NCBI GenBank assembly: GCA_949293185.1
Contig: CASFCQ010000017.1
Span: forward strand, 1 to 36,252
DNA: 36,252 nucleotides
Direction: 5' to 3'
Source: an uncultured bacterium
Lineage (GTDB): Bacteria > Cyanobacteriota > Vampirovibrionia > Gastranaerophilales > Gastranaerophilaceae
Within the stretch, counting starts at the first letter, position 1. The number at the start of each line of letters is the position of its first letter. A program made the translations under genes and the position numbers. The notes under the pieces are model-generated. The model worked only from the letters and a program-made list of their open reading frames with translations. It was not told where the DNA came from and did no database searches. Positions 24,384 to 32,585 of the stretch are shown here, piece after piece.

Positions 24384-24605
24384 ATTATTATTGATTACAG
24401 ATTCTTCGATCATTACACTTTCACAGGATGGCACTTTATTTAATATCGGTGGCTAAGCAACTTTTTAGATTCATTTGGAGTCAGCTGACTATATAAAATT
24501 TTAACTTTTTTAAAAAATTTGGTATATGTGGAGGATTTCTTTATAAATAATTAAATTTAATAAAATTTCTATCGACGTCTATATAGACATAAGACTGAGG
24601 TAGGC

Positions 24606-26285
24606 ATGCTAGAGCAAAAGAAATCCGGTAGCATAGAAGACACCGATATTACGAAGGATAAAGAGAAAAAACAAAATGTATTGAATACGCTCGAGAAAGC
24701 GCGTATTTACCACGAAAAATATTTGTTAAGAAGCAACAGCGCTGATTTAGAAAACGCTGTGCATTATTATATTCAGGCAATAAAGCTCAACCCGCAGATT
24801 CCTGAAACATACTACCGTCTGGCAAGTCTTATGTTTGAAAACGGTCAGATATCGTTGGATTCTGCTATTGAACAGTGCAAAATTGCAGTGGATATCGCCC
24901 CTGACAACCCTAACGCACACCTTTATACGGGGTATTTTTTAAAGCTTGCGCATGACTTTGAAGAAGCGGAAAAAGAGTTTAAAGATGCTATTAAGATTAA
25001 TCCAGTTAATTCCGCACGTCCGAGACTGATTCTTGCCTCAATGCTCTATGAAAAAATCAACAACGTAAAACCGTCCTTTGTTGATTTTATACGAATGGTT
25101 TATTACGCATGCTCGGGATGTCTCACAGTACTGTGGGATTTGCCGTCTTTGAGAATGCTTTATAAAAATGTTACAGATGATGCCCTTGTGTTTATTTACA
25201 AAACATACGGCGGATTTTTGGAAAAAATAAAGAACTCAACACTTGCTGTTGCAACTTATGACTCGGCTGCAATAAACACCGGACGCGATGAGTATTTTTA
25301 CAACAAAATCGGTGATATCTGCATCAAAGAACACGCTCCCGAGATTGCGCTTGATGCATACAGAAAGGTTCTTGAATCAAATCCTTACGACAGAGATGCG
25401 CTTGTAAAAATGGCAACGCTTGTGCAGACTCATTTTCCGCAAGAGTATGACGAAGCTATCGACTGTTATACAAAACTTTTAGAAATTGAACCTGATAATG
25501 ATAAAATTTATTACGAATTAGGTCATCTGTATCTGCAAAAGAATGAAAGCCTTCCTGCCGTAAACGCTTTTTCAATGGCATTGGAACGCGACGACGACAA
25601 CCCGTTTTATCATAACAGCATGGCTTTTGCACTCGTACAGCTTGAGCAATACGACGATGCTATCGAGCACTATCAGACAGCAATCAATATTAACCCTGAC
25701 CCTTACTGGACTTCAATAGTATGTCAGGCACTGGGTTCTGTATATCTTGAGATAAAAAACAACCACGAAGCAGCAATTGTACTTTATCAAACAGCTGCAG
25801 TTTTGAATCCTGAATCGGAAGAAAGCCACCTGGCGATAGGTGATGTGTATTTTTCAATAGAGGAATACGACAACGCAATCAAAGCCTATTGCGATGCCAT
25901 AAAAATTAACCCCGACAATGCAAAATCATACTGCAAATGCGGCATGGCTCTGTGGGAAAGAGATTACATAGAAGAAGCCATTGTTGCCTACAACAAGGCT
26001 ATAGCAATCAACCCCGAGTATTCAATTGCATATAACAACCTCGGCGTTATTTATCTTGACGACATTGGTAATGTTAACGAGGCAATAAGGCTCTTTGAAA
26101 AAGCAGTGGAAGGAAATAAAGCATATGCTCTGGCATATTTTAACCTCGGACGCTCATATGCAATCCTTAAAGAAAACACAACAGCTGCAAAATATTTCCA
26201 AAAAGCAATGGATTACAATATTTTAACGGAAGAGCTTGACGAAGAAGACATCCGCTGCAGGCTGCATAAACTGTTTGAAGTGTAG
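24606..26285 (+). CDS. TPR-repeat protein
   Basis: This 559-residue helical protein consists mostly of 34-residue tetratricopeptide repeats. Clear units include AVHYYIQAIKLNPQIPETYYRL (about 56), AEKEFKDAIKINP, ALDAYRKVLESNPYDRDAL, AIDCYTKLLEIEPDNDKIYYEL, AVNAFSMALERDDDNPFYH, AIEHYQTAININPDPYW, AIVLYQTAAVLNPESEESH, AIKAYCDAIKINPDNAKSY, AIVAYNKAIAINPEYSIAY and AIRLFEKAVEGN, about twelve in total. There is no signal peptide; residues 1-30 are polar. A more hydrophobic break at about 150-190 interrupts the array. No enzymatic motif is seen, so a protein-interaction or scaffold role is likely. GAGG lies just before the ATG. Confidence 0.9.
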   Translation: MLEQKKSGSIEDTDITKDKEKKQNVLNTLEKARIYHEKYLLRSNSADLENAVHYYIQAIKLNPQIPETYYRLASLMFENGQISLDSAIEQCKIAVDIAPDNPNAHLYTGYFLKLAHDFEEAEKEFKDAIKINPVNSARPRLILASMLYEKINNVKPSFVDFIRMVYYACSGCLTVLWDLPSLRMLYKNVTDDALVFIYKTYGGFLEKIKNSTLAVATYDSAAINTGRDEYFYNKIGDICIKEHAPEIALDAYRKVLESNPYDRDALVKMATLVQTHFPQEYDEAIDCYTKLLEIEPDNDKIYYELGHLYLQKNESLPAVNAFSMALERDDDNPFYHNSMAFALVQLEQYDDAIEHYQTAININPDPYWTSIVCQALGSVYLEIKNNHEAAIVLYQTAAVLNPESEESHLAIGDVYFSIEEYDNAIKAYCDAIKINPDNAKSYCKCGMALWERDYIEEAIVAYNKAIAINPEYSIAYNNLGVIYLDDIGNVNEAIRLFEKAVEGNKAYALAYFNLGRSYAILKENTTAAKYFQKAMDYNILTEELDEEDIRCRLHKLFEV

Positions 26286-26303
26286 TCAGTATTGGTTTTA
26301 TAA

Positions 26304-26333
26304 AAAAAGATGAGGCAATTGCCTCATCTTTTT
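26304..26333. terminator. Bidirectional terminator between TPR and EF-hand genes
   Basis: A perfect palindrome centred at 26318/26319 (GATGAGGCAATTGCCTCATC) is flanked by A and T runs. It lies between convergent genes ending at 26285 and 26336. Confidence 0.9.
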
Positions 26334-26335
26334 GG

Positions 26336-28138
26336 TTATTCAGCTTTAGACGGCTTTTTACCGAAAATCCTTTCTGCCAGTGCTTTTATTTTTTCAAAGT
26401 CAAAAGCATCTGTATGTACAATATTTGTATCACCGCCATCTCGTTTAAACCCGACACTGTTTTTAGAGTAATGAACCAATGTTTGCATTGACTCGCCATT
26501 ACTATCTGACATATCTATGTAAATATCTGTAATATTTCCTTCTTCATCTCGTTCGATAAGAATAGTCGGACCGTCTTTTATTGAACAATATTCATATCCC
26601 TCCTTGTTAGGACCAAATTTTGTTACACTGTCAGATTCATTTTCCACAGCATCAACCATGCTTGCAAGCGCATTATTTGCATTTATAAATAAGTCTTTAT
26701 TGGCTTTCAGTTGTTCAATTTTCTCTTTATTTGCTTCGTCGCCATCTATTGCATCAAAATTCGGCGTAATACTGTCAGCCATTGCTTCTACATTTTCTGC
26801 GCGTTGTTCTTCTGTTGTTGCTGCCGCAGGTTGTTCCTCTGCTACTGCTTGTTCTTCAGGAGGCGCATCTTTTATTTTGTCATATTCTTCTTTAGTTATT
26901 TCATTGCCGTATTTGTCATAATATTTGCTTGTGTAATTACCGTTTTTATCTTTTACTTCAAGGAAATATGATCCGTTCTTATTAACACAGGTAGCGTCAA
27001 ATTTTTCTAATTCTCCTGTAGCCGGATTATATTTGTAATGTTGTTTATTTGCTTCGTCATAATATACGCCGTCACAGTTAGTTGTACGATATCCGGCTTC
27101 TTTTGCGGCTTCATCGCCCTTTGCTTTTTCTTCTGCAGTCAAATCGCCGTTGCCTTGGGCTTTATCGTTTCTGCCTTCAAGTTTTACATCAGTATGGTCT
27201 TGAACCCAGGAGTCCGATACCAGTTTAGGATGAGCTTTTGCCCAGGCAATTTCAGCATCTTTTGAACTCATAGCGGATTCTACCTCGCCGCGCAGGTTTA
27301 CTTCCGCACCGACGAGCAGATATTCATAACCTGAGGATGTAGTTTTTACTGCATCGGGGTTATCTTTTTTAAACTGTTCTTTAGCTTCTTCTATTTGTTC
27401 ATCTGTAGGATTTTCTATTCCCTGTGCTTTCAGAGCTTTGGTTACAACCTGGGTAAATGTTTCATCAGGCTGTACAACATAACTGTATGTTTTATTTTTT
27501 TCTTCTGCAGGAGCTTCTTGCTGCGCTTTTTGTTGTTCAAGTGCAGCATTTAATTCAGCGAGTTCTTCCGCTGACATAACTTTAAATTTTTGTTCTTTAT
27601 CAGACCAGTGCACCTCTTCAAATTTAGTTCCGTCAGCGTTTGGAAGATAATATTTATTATTTTTCTTGTCCCAGTATGCTCCGTCAGGCGACCATTCCCA
27701 GCCTGCGTCTTGAGCTTGTTTATCCAAAGCTTCAAGCCTCAATTGTTTTTGATACTTTTCAAACTCCTTTTGTGTTTCTGTAGTCGGGTCGGTTTGTGTT
27801 GCAGCAAAAAGATTTTTAATAAACTTTTTTAAATCCTTTGCGCTAACCTGCTCATTGCCGGTTAGCTGTTTATTTTCGTTAAATTTTTTTGCAGCTTCTT
27901 CTAATTCCGATTTTGACAATTTGTTATCATTGTTTGTATCTAATGTATCAAAAGCCTGCAGTGCATTTGCCATTTCCGTTGAATTAAGTTTTCCGTCTTT
28001 ATTTGTATCAAATGCTTTAAATATATCAATGAGTCTTAAATTTTTCTTTGCAACTTCTTCTTGATTAACGTCTTCTGTTGATACTTTTGACATATCATAC
28101 TTTTGACCTTCTCCGATTTCTAATTTTCTTCCGAACAT
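26336..28138 (-). CDS. EF-hand / LysM-like protein, paralog A
   Basis: The predicted protein has about 600 residues and no signal peptide. Residues 44-55 (DTNKDGKLNSTE) and 67-78 (DTNNDNKLSKSE) are canonical EF-hand loops. Residues 145-188 form an aromatic module (GWEWSPDGAYWD, YYLPNAD, VHWSDKEQKFKVM). Residues about 217-284 resemble an extended LysM (YVVQPDETFTQVV ... YEYLLVGAEVNL). A second aromatic module follows at 348-395 (GVYYDEANKQHYKYNPATG). A Glu/Ala-rich linker (425-455) leads to a C-terminal domain of unknown type (about 500-600). The N-terminal 290 residues are clearly paralogous to the gene at 33240-35768, but the C-terminal halves differ. I chose the ATG at 28138 because AAAGGA lies 9 bases upstream; a TTG two codons earlier (28144) is too close to it. 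Cell location is unknown. Confidence 0.85.
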   Translation of the reverse strand: MFGRKLEIGEGQKYDMSKVSTEDVNQEEVAKKNLRLIDIFKAFDTNKDGKLNSTEMANALQAFDTLDTNNDNKLSKSELEEAAKKFNENKQLTGNEQVSAKDLKKFIKNLFAATQTDPTTETQKEFEKYQKQLRLEALDKQAQDAGWEWSPDGAYWDKKNNKYYLPNADGTKFEEVHWSDKEQKFKVMSAEELAELNAALEQQKAQQEAPAEEKNKTYSYVVQPDETFTQVVTKALKAQGIENPTDEQIEEAKEQFKKDNPDAVKTTSSGYEYLLVGAEVNLRGEVESAMSSKDAEIAWAKAHPKLVSDSWVQDHTDVKLEGRNDKAQGNGDLTAEEKAKGDEAAKEAGYRTTNCDGVYYDEANKQHYKYNPATGELEKFDATCVNKNGSYFLEVKDKNGNYTSKYYDKYGNEITKEEYDKIKDAPPEEQAVAEEQPAAATTEEQRAENVEAMADSITPNFDAIDGDEANKEKIEQLKANKDLFINANNALASMVDAVENESDSVTKFGPNKEGYEYCSIKDGPTILIERDEEGNITDIYIDMSDSNGESMQTLVHYSKNSVGFKRDGGDTNIVHTDAFDFEKIKALAERIFGKKPSKAE

Positions 28139-28433
28139 ACGCAACCATCCTTTAATTTATTTTTTATATTTTGGGTATCGGCATTATTATTCTGTTCTTT
28201 AAATACAATTAGATTTTTTTACGTATGAAATCTTGTATCTGCCTATTATTAGTGTTTTTAAGACTTTGTAAAGATTTGTAATTTTTTTCAATGCTTAACA
28301 AGTCTTTAAGCGAGACCACGCTTGTATCCAAAAGAGACTCTGATATGTAAGGTCAGTACTCGCCGGCATATAAGCAAAAATCTAAAAAACAAGAGTTCGG
28401 CTGATTAATAAATCCTCCCTTCGGAATGAAAAA
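28139..28433. other. AT-rich gap upstream of EF-hand paralog A
   Basis: No gene is seen. It holds the ribosome binding site of the minus-strand EF-hand gene and should contain its promoter, but no clear -35/-10 pair stands out. No recognisable N-terminal DUF262 motif was found that could belong to the fragment gene starting at 28434. Confidence 0.4.
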
Positions 28434-29156
28434 TTGTTACAAAATTTGCCTTCGAATAAAAGCATGCTCTATAATGCAGGCATGGTTGCAATGAATGATA
28501 AATTTAATGAACTTAGCGAGGTCTCTAAAGTAAGAAGATTTGTCTTCTCAGATCTGCAAAATAACGGTTTAATGAGTCTTTATAATACATACTGGCTCGA
28601 GATGGAAGACCTTTTCATTGACGCCTCCGAAAAATTATCTAAAAATCTTTTTGAAATGTTTTTGATAGACTACCTCACTATCCAAAAAAGTGCGGTTATT
28701 CCCAAAAGAGAAAACCTTTTGAAAGAGTTTATAGATTTTTATCAGGAAATAACTAAGTTCCAGCAGCGCGAAATTATAATTAAAAACATCTTCAGATACT
28801 CTATGTATTATTTGAGACTTACATTTGCAGACCTGCAAGACGAAGAAATCAGAAAAAAAATCAAAACAATAAATGCTCTTAATGCAACGGATTCGTACCC
28901 GTTTTTGATGGAGATATTTGAAGATTACGAGTTTGCACATATCAACAGAGCAATGCTACTTGAGATTCTGGATACTGTTCTCGGTTTCATAAACGAACGG
29001 AACTCCAAAAAGCCGTCACAGATAGCACTTTCTTTTGCAGGTTTGAGTACTGAAATCAACAAAATGCTTGTACTAAAAGATTACACACCGCACTTTGTTG
29101 TGGAAGAAACAAACTTTCTTGAAAAAGACACAATTAACTCAATGATATGCTCTTAA
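28434..29156 (+). CDS. DUF262 (GmrSD-type) middle-region fragment
   Basis: The 240-residue product resembles the helical part of DUF262 proteins, the GmrSD-like modification-dependent restriction enzymes: LYNTYWLEMEDLF (cf. LYxxYWxPxE), FLIDYLTIQKSAVIPKRENLLKEF (cf. FxxDYLTxKxGxIPxxxxVYxxF), YYLRLTFADLQDEEIRKKI, and SYPFLMEIFEDYE followed by LLEILDTVLGFINER. The N-terminal DUF262 nuclease part (DGQQR motif) and the C-terminal DUF1524 HNH part are missing on both sides, so this is either a remnant of a degraded defence gene or a domesticated fragment. The start is uncertain: TTG at 28434 with a weak GGA, or ATG at 28464 or later. No restriction partner is next to it. Confidence 0.65.
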   Translation: MLQNLPSNKSMLYNAGMVAMNDKFNELSEVSKVRRFVFSDLQNNGLMSLYNTYWLEMEDLFIDASEKLSKNLFEMFLIDYLTIQKSAVIPKRENLLKEFIDFYQEITKFQQREIIIKNIFRYSMYYLRLTFADLQDEEIRKKIKTINALNATDSYPFLMEIFEDYEFAHINRAMLLEILDTVLGFINERNSKKPSQIALSFAGLSTEINKMLVLKDYTPHFVVEETNFLEKDTINSMICS

Positions 29157-29191
29157 ACAGTTTTTCATATAGCAAACTACCAACTATAATA

Positions 29192-30091
29192 TTATTTGGC
29201 TGCTTTGGCTTCTCGTTTTTCAAGCGCGTCTTCAAACTGCGCCATAGAGTCCATTCCTACCAGCTGCTCCAGAGCAGAACGTTTTGACAAAAAATCAGAA
29301 CGCAGTTTGCTCTGTTTGTTCAAAGCCTCGCGATAAAATACATCAAGCATTATTATCTGTGAATCCGATAAACCTTTTGCATCAGCTATAGACTCTCTCC
29401 TTTTTGCAACAAGTATATCCGAGCGCTGCAGCGCCTGACGCGATGTCATATAATCAAAATAGTAAAATATAATTTTTCGCTGCAGTTCTTCGATCTTTCT
29501 TATTAAAACAACCATATCCGCATCGTTAACTTTGGAAAATTTGTAGTTCAAATCCTTGTCGTCAACAGATAAAGACCCCAGCACACTGCTGCCCATAATT
29601 GAAGAAATAGCTGCAATCGGATTTCCTATACCTATACCGGCAAGGCTGCCTACAGTAGAGATAGGTTGTATAATTTTTTTTACAATACTTTCATCCGGCT
29701 TGTCTTCGTCGGGATTAGAAAGTTTGTAAACAATAAATTTAACTGTCTGGCTGTTTTGAGCAGCTCCTATCCACAAAAGCTGAATATCAGCGAGCATATC
29801 GGCAGATTCCAGCTCTGCATCGTCGCTTATTTCTTTTGCTATTTTTTTAAGGCTTAAGTCAGCATAAGTAATGTTTTTTATAGCCTCAGACTCTTTATCC
29901 AGCGTTGCATCTTTAGATTTTATCTGTTTATTTGATTCCGAAACCTTGTACTTATTTTCCGGCGCTGACCCGACCCCAAGACGATACGCTGGCGGAAGCG
30001 GTTCTGTTATATCTTCAACCGTAATTGCAAAGCAGGGTTGCATCGAAAAAATTACAGCACACAAAACAGGAAAAAGTTTATTTATTTTCAT
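29192..30091 (-). CDS. Exported helical protein, TolC-hairpin-like, paralog 2
   Basis: A signal peptide (residues 1-22, cleavage near CFA|I) is followed by a mostly helical protein of 299 residues. Residues about 95-127 (DIQLLWIGAAQNSQTVKFIVYKLSNP), a Gly/Ile/Ser-rich hydrophobic segment (about 145-172) and a long helical pair (about 190-285) ending SALEQLVGMDS can be aligned to the upstream neighbour. The last helix pair, with a final 'RxxLExLxG', recalls the TolC family coiled-coil end, but no complete efflux domain is present. The ATG lies 14 bases inside the upstream gene with the strong site GGGAGGG, so both are cotranslated. Function unknown; a periplasmic or outer membrane-associated pair is likely. 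Confidence 0.82.
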   Translation of the reverse strand: MKINKLFPVLCAVIFSMQPCFAITVEDITEPLPPAYRLGVGSAPENKYKVSESNKQIKSKDATLDKESEAIKNITYADLSLKKIAKEISDDAELESADMLADIQLLWIGAAQNSQTVKFIVYKLSNPDEDKPDESIVKKIIQPISTVGSLAGIGIGNPIAAISSIMGSSVLGSLSVDDKDLNYKFSKVNDADMVVLIRKIEELQRKIIFYYFDYMTSRQALQRSDILVAKRRESIADAKGLSDSQIIMLDVFYREALNKQSKLRSDFLSKRSALEQLVGMDSMAQFEDALEKREAKAAK

Positions 30092-30956
30092 TTTTCCCTC
30101 CCTGTTTTTTAGCCTCAGAGGACTTTGAGTTTAAAGAGGCACTGAACAGTTCATTTTTAAAAGCGTATTGATACAGATTTAAATTTTGAACTGTTTTTTT
30201 ACCGGCAAGTCGTTCCAAATCCATTTGATACCTGCGAACTTCTCTGATTTGTTCAAACTCCTGAAACAATAAATCATCATACAATGCACCTGATACAAGC
30301 ATTTCCATTTTGTCGGAAGGATTGCCGCTTTGTGCTTTTTTTAAAGCTGCCGCATAGTTTTTGTTATACAACACAAGCCTCTGCCTTGTATCTTTAACCT
30401 GACTCAAAGCCATTTTATAACTGTAATATGAGTTTATAATCTGGTCTTGCAAAGATTCTATCATGCCGGCAAGCTCAATAAGCTCCGTATCCGTAAGCGG
30501 AACTTCCTTTGGATTATCTATCTTTGCAAGGTAGTTATTTGCCAGCCTTCCCGTTGCATAAGAGGCGGACTGAACCATATAATTTGCGCCAAAAAGCGCA
30601 GGTACAAAAGACGCACCGTTAATCAGCGCAGCAGCTGACTTTGCAAGCAAAGATGAATGATAGCGCTGCTGTTCAGGAGGAATGGAGAGCTTTTTCATTG
30701 CGAATTTAATAAGACTGTTGTTTTCCACAGTTGCTTCCCACAGCATTTCGATATCTTCGATATCTTTTTTTTGCTGCATGTCTGCAATGCCTTTTAGCGC
30801 TTCATCTTTGTCTATAGTCAGTTCTTTTGTTTCTTTTTGCACTTTCGGGGTGTATTCAACCTTGTGTTTGTCCACATTATCCAGCCCTATTTCTTCAGCC
30901 AAACAATAACAAAACAGGTTCGAAAGAACTATTAAACTCGCAATTACTTTTTTCAT
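30078..30956 (-). CDS. Exported helical protein, TolC-hairpin-like, paralog 1
   Basis: A signal peptide (about residues 1-20, cleavage near CLA|E) leads to a 292-residue helical protein. DIEMLWEATVENNSLIKFAMKKLSIP (residues about 66-91) corresponds to the same block in the downstream paralog. A hydrophobic Ala/Gly segment (about 105-140) and a long helical pair (155-245) ending EVRRYQMDLERLAGKK follow. The C-terminus is polar (SSEAKKQGGKNENK). No ribosome binding site is visible before the ATG, and a TATAAA lies 9-14 bases upstream, so the message could be nearly leaderless. It diverges from the nucleotidyltransferase gene. Function unknown; the tandem, overlapping arrangement suggests a heteromeric complex. 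Confidence 0.82.
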   Translation of the reverse strand: MKKVIASLIVLSNLFCYCLAEEIGLDNVDKHKVEYTPKVQKETKELTIDKDEALKGIADMQQKKDIEDIEMLWEATVENNSLIKFAMKKLSIPPEQQRYHSSLLAKSAAALINGASFVPALFGANYMVQSASYATGRLANNYLAKIDNPKEVPLTDTELIELAGMIESLQDQIINSYYSYKMALSQVKDTRQRLVLYNKNYAAALKKAQSGNPSDKMEMLVSGALYDDLLFQEFEQIREVRRYQMDLERLAGKKTVQNLNLYQYAFKNELFSASLNSKSSEAKKQGGKNENK

Positions 30957-31042
30957 ATAATAATTTTATAGCATATAAATTCAAAGGAAGAAATTTTGTG
31001 CAAAGTATTGTAAAATAATTGTGTAAATTGCGGGGAGTTTTT

Positions 31043-31831
31043 ATGGAAAATATACTCAAAGAAATTGCAAACCATTATGCACAGCTTGACTGTGTTTTTG
31101 CTGTTGTGCAGGCAGGCTCGAGAACGTCTGGTCAAAGCGATGAGTTATCGGATTATGATATATATATTTACTCTGATATGGAGATACCTGTTGAATTCAG
31201 AACAGAACTCGCAAAAATGTATTCAAACGATTACGAAATAGACAACCGCTATTTTGAAACAGGCGACGAGTGGAATCTTAAAGCCGAATACGGCGCAAGC
31301 GGAATGGATTTTATGTTCCGCTCGATAAACTGGATACAAGACTGTATCGAAAATGTCTATAACAAACATTACGCCTCAAACGGCTATACGACCTGTTTTT
31401 TGCACAATGTTGCCACCTCAAAAATTCTCTATGACAAAAACGGCTGGTTCAAAGGTTTGCAAGACAAAATAGCCCGAGGCTACCCCAAAGAACTGCGCAA
31501 CAATATTATAAAAAGGAATATGATGCTTTTAAAAGATAAAAAAAATGCTTCGTATCTTGAACAGATTAAATTCGCAGTCAAAAGGAACGACCCTGTCAGC
31601 GTAAATCACAGGATAAGCGCGTTTTTGGCGTCGTATTTTGATGTATTGTTTGCGGTAAACGAACTATTTCACCCCGGAGAAAAAAGACTCATTAAATATG
31701 CAAAGCAGCATTGCAAAACGCTTCCGCAGAATTTTGAAGAAGATTTGACACAGCTTTTTAAAGTTTCCGACGAAGAAAAAATTGCAATATTGGACAATAT
31801 GGTTGAACGACTGCGAACAATATTGCCCTGA
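31043..31831 (+). CDS. Nucleotidyltransferase-fold protein, DUF4037-like
   Basis: The likely start is the ATG at 31043 (262 residues) with GGGGAG 6 bases upstream; an in-frame TTG at 31019 would place that site inside the gene. The N-terminal half has the minimal nucleotidyltransferase motif: GSRTSGQSDELSDYDIYIY, with Gly25-Ser26 and metal-binding Asp37/Asp39. The C-terminal half is helical with NELFHPGEKRLIKYAKQ, which recalls DUF4037 proteins. Such proteins may transfer nucleotides to small molecules, RNA or protein; the substrate is unknown. It resembles aminoglycoside nucleotidyltransferases in fold only. Confidence 0.8.
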   Translation: MENILKEIANHYAQLDCVFAVVQAGSRTSGQSDELSDYDIYIYSDMEIPVEFRTELAKMYSNDYEIDNRYFETGDEWNLKAEYGASGMDFMFRSINWIQDCIENVYNKHYASNGYTTCFLHNVATSKILYDKNGWFKGLQDKIARGYPKELRNNIIKRNMMLLKDKKNASYLEQIKFAVKRNDPVSVNHRISAFLASYFDVLFAVNELFHPGEKRLIKYAKQHCKTLPQNFEEDLTQLFKVSDEEKIAILDNMVERLRTILP

Positions 31832-31909
31832 AAAGCGCAATTGCGGGCAATATAATTTTTCAAAGCCTTAATTATAATATTTTAAGAATCTCAATTAAGG
31901 AGGCAGACC

Positions 31910-32452
31910 ATGGAAAATACAGAAAACAATCAAAATAACAACGAACACAAATGCACCTGCAAAACAGAGCACTGGATAAAATTTGCGATAGTTTTGTTTG
32001 TGCTTTTTATTGCCTGTTATCTTGCAGTGTATTATGTGCTTGACCAGATGCGCCACGCATATTATGCACCGCCTGTTGTTCCGATGCACAATATCGACAG
32101 AATAATGGACGAGCAGGAAAAAATGTTTGATTCTATGGGTGCAATGCCTATGCACAACGGTGCATTAATGCATATGAAATCACCTGTTGAAACATTTAAA
32201 GATGATAACGAAAACGCATATAAGATGATTATTGACCTTAAACCGTTCAATAACAGTCCTAACAATGTAAGCGTCGACATTCAGAAAAATAAAGTAAGTA
32301 TTAACGGACTCGGGGAAAAATCAGGAAAACACTCCGACAAGGTTTATTCGTTCTCGCAGAGTTTTGTTCTGCCGCAAGACATTGATACAGAAAATGTTAC
32401 AAAAAAACAATCCGGACATAAGTATATAGTGACAATGCCGATTGAAGATTAA
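31910..32452 (+). CDS. Membrane-anchored small heat-shock (alpha-crystallin/Hsp20) protein
   Basis: The 180-residue protein has a polar N-terminus with CTC (Cys15, Cys17), one transmembrane helix (about 23-44, IKFAIVLFVLFIACYLAVYYV), then MHNIDRIMDEQEKMFDSM, a segment like the region before the crystallin domain of bacterial sHSPs. The alpha-crystallin-like domain spans about 100-178 (YKMIIDLKPFN, VSVDIQKNKVSINGLGE, YSFSQSFVLPQDID, KYIVTMPIE). Most Hsp20 proteins are soluble; here the chaperone domain would lie outside the cytoplasm if the N-terminus is inside. AAGGAGG lies 5 bases before the ATG. Confidence 0.82.
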   Translation: MENTENNQNNNEHKCTCKTEHWIKFAIVLFVLFIACYLAVYYVLDQMRHAYYAPPVVPMHNIDRIMDEQEKMFDSMGAMPMHNGALMHMKSPVETFKDDNENAYKMIIDLKPFNNSPNNVSVDIQKNKVSINGLGEKSGKHSDKVYSFSQSFVLPQDIDTENVTKKQSGHKYIVTMPIED

Positions 32453-32510
32453 AAGCACAGTTGTTATGCACGGGATTGTTTACATTGCACAGAATGACGT
32501 ATTATTTTTT

Positions 32511-32540
32511 CGTCATTCTTAGGTGATAGCCGAAGAATCT
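32511..32540 (+). repeat. Dispersed repeat family 1, forward copy
   Basis: CGTCATTCTTAGG ... CCGAAGAATCT. The matching inverted copy starts at 32553 (AGATTCATCGGTC) and is broken at 32585 by the inserted element. Confidence 0.6.
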
Positions 32541-32585
32541 CTTGTCTTTTTTAGATTCATCGGTCGTCGTTAAACTCCCTCAGAA

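Larger units (their letters stand above)
24218..24605. other. Repeat-rich intergenic region between rph and the TPR gene
   Basis: No gene is present in 388 bases. It contains a long imperfect palindrome at 24254-24289 (AACGA...CATC AAAT GATG...TCGTT) that may end rph transcription, three copies of the family 1 dispersed repeat (24295-24330, 24354-24383, 24399-24431), and GTCAGCTGAC followed by TATATAAAA at 24481-24499. For the TPR gene, TTTAAC (24501) and TATATG (24524) with a 17-base spacer is a weak promoter candidate. Confidence 0.55.
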
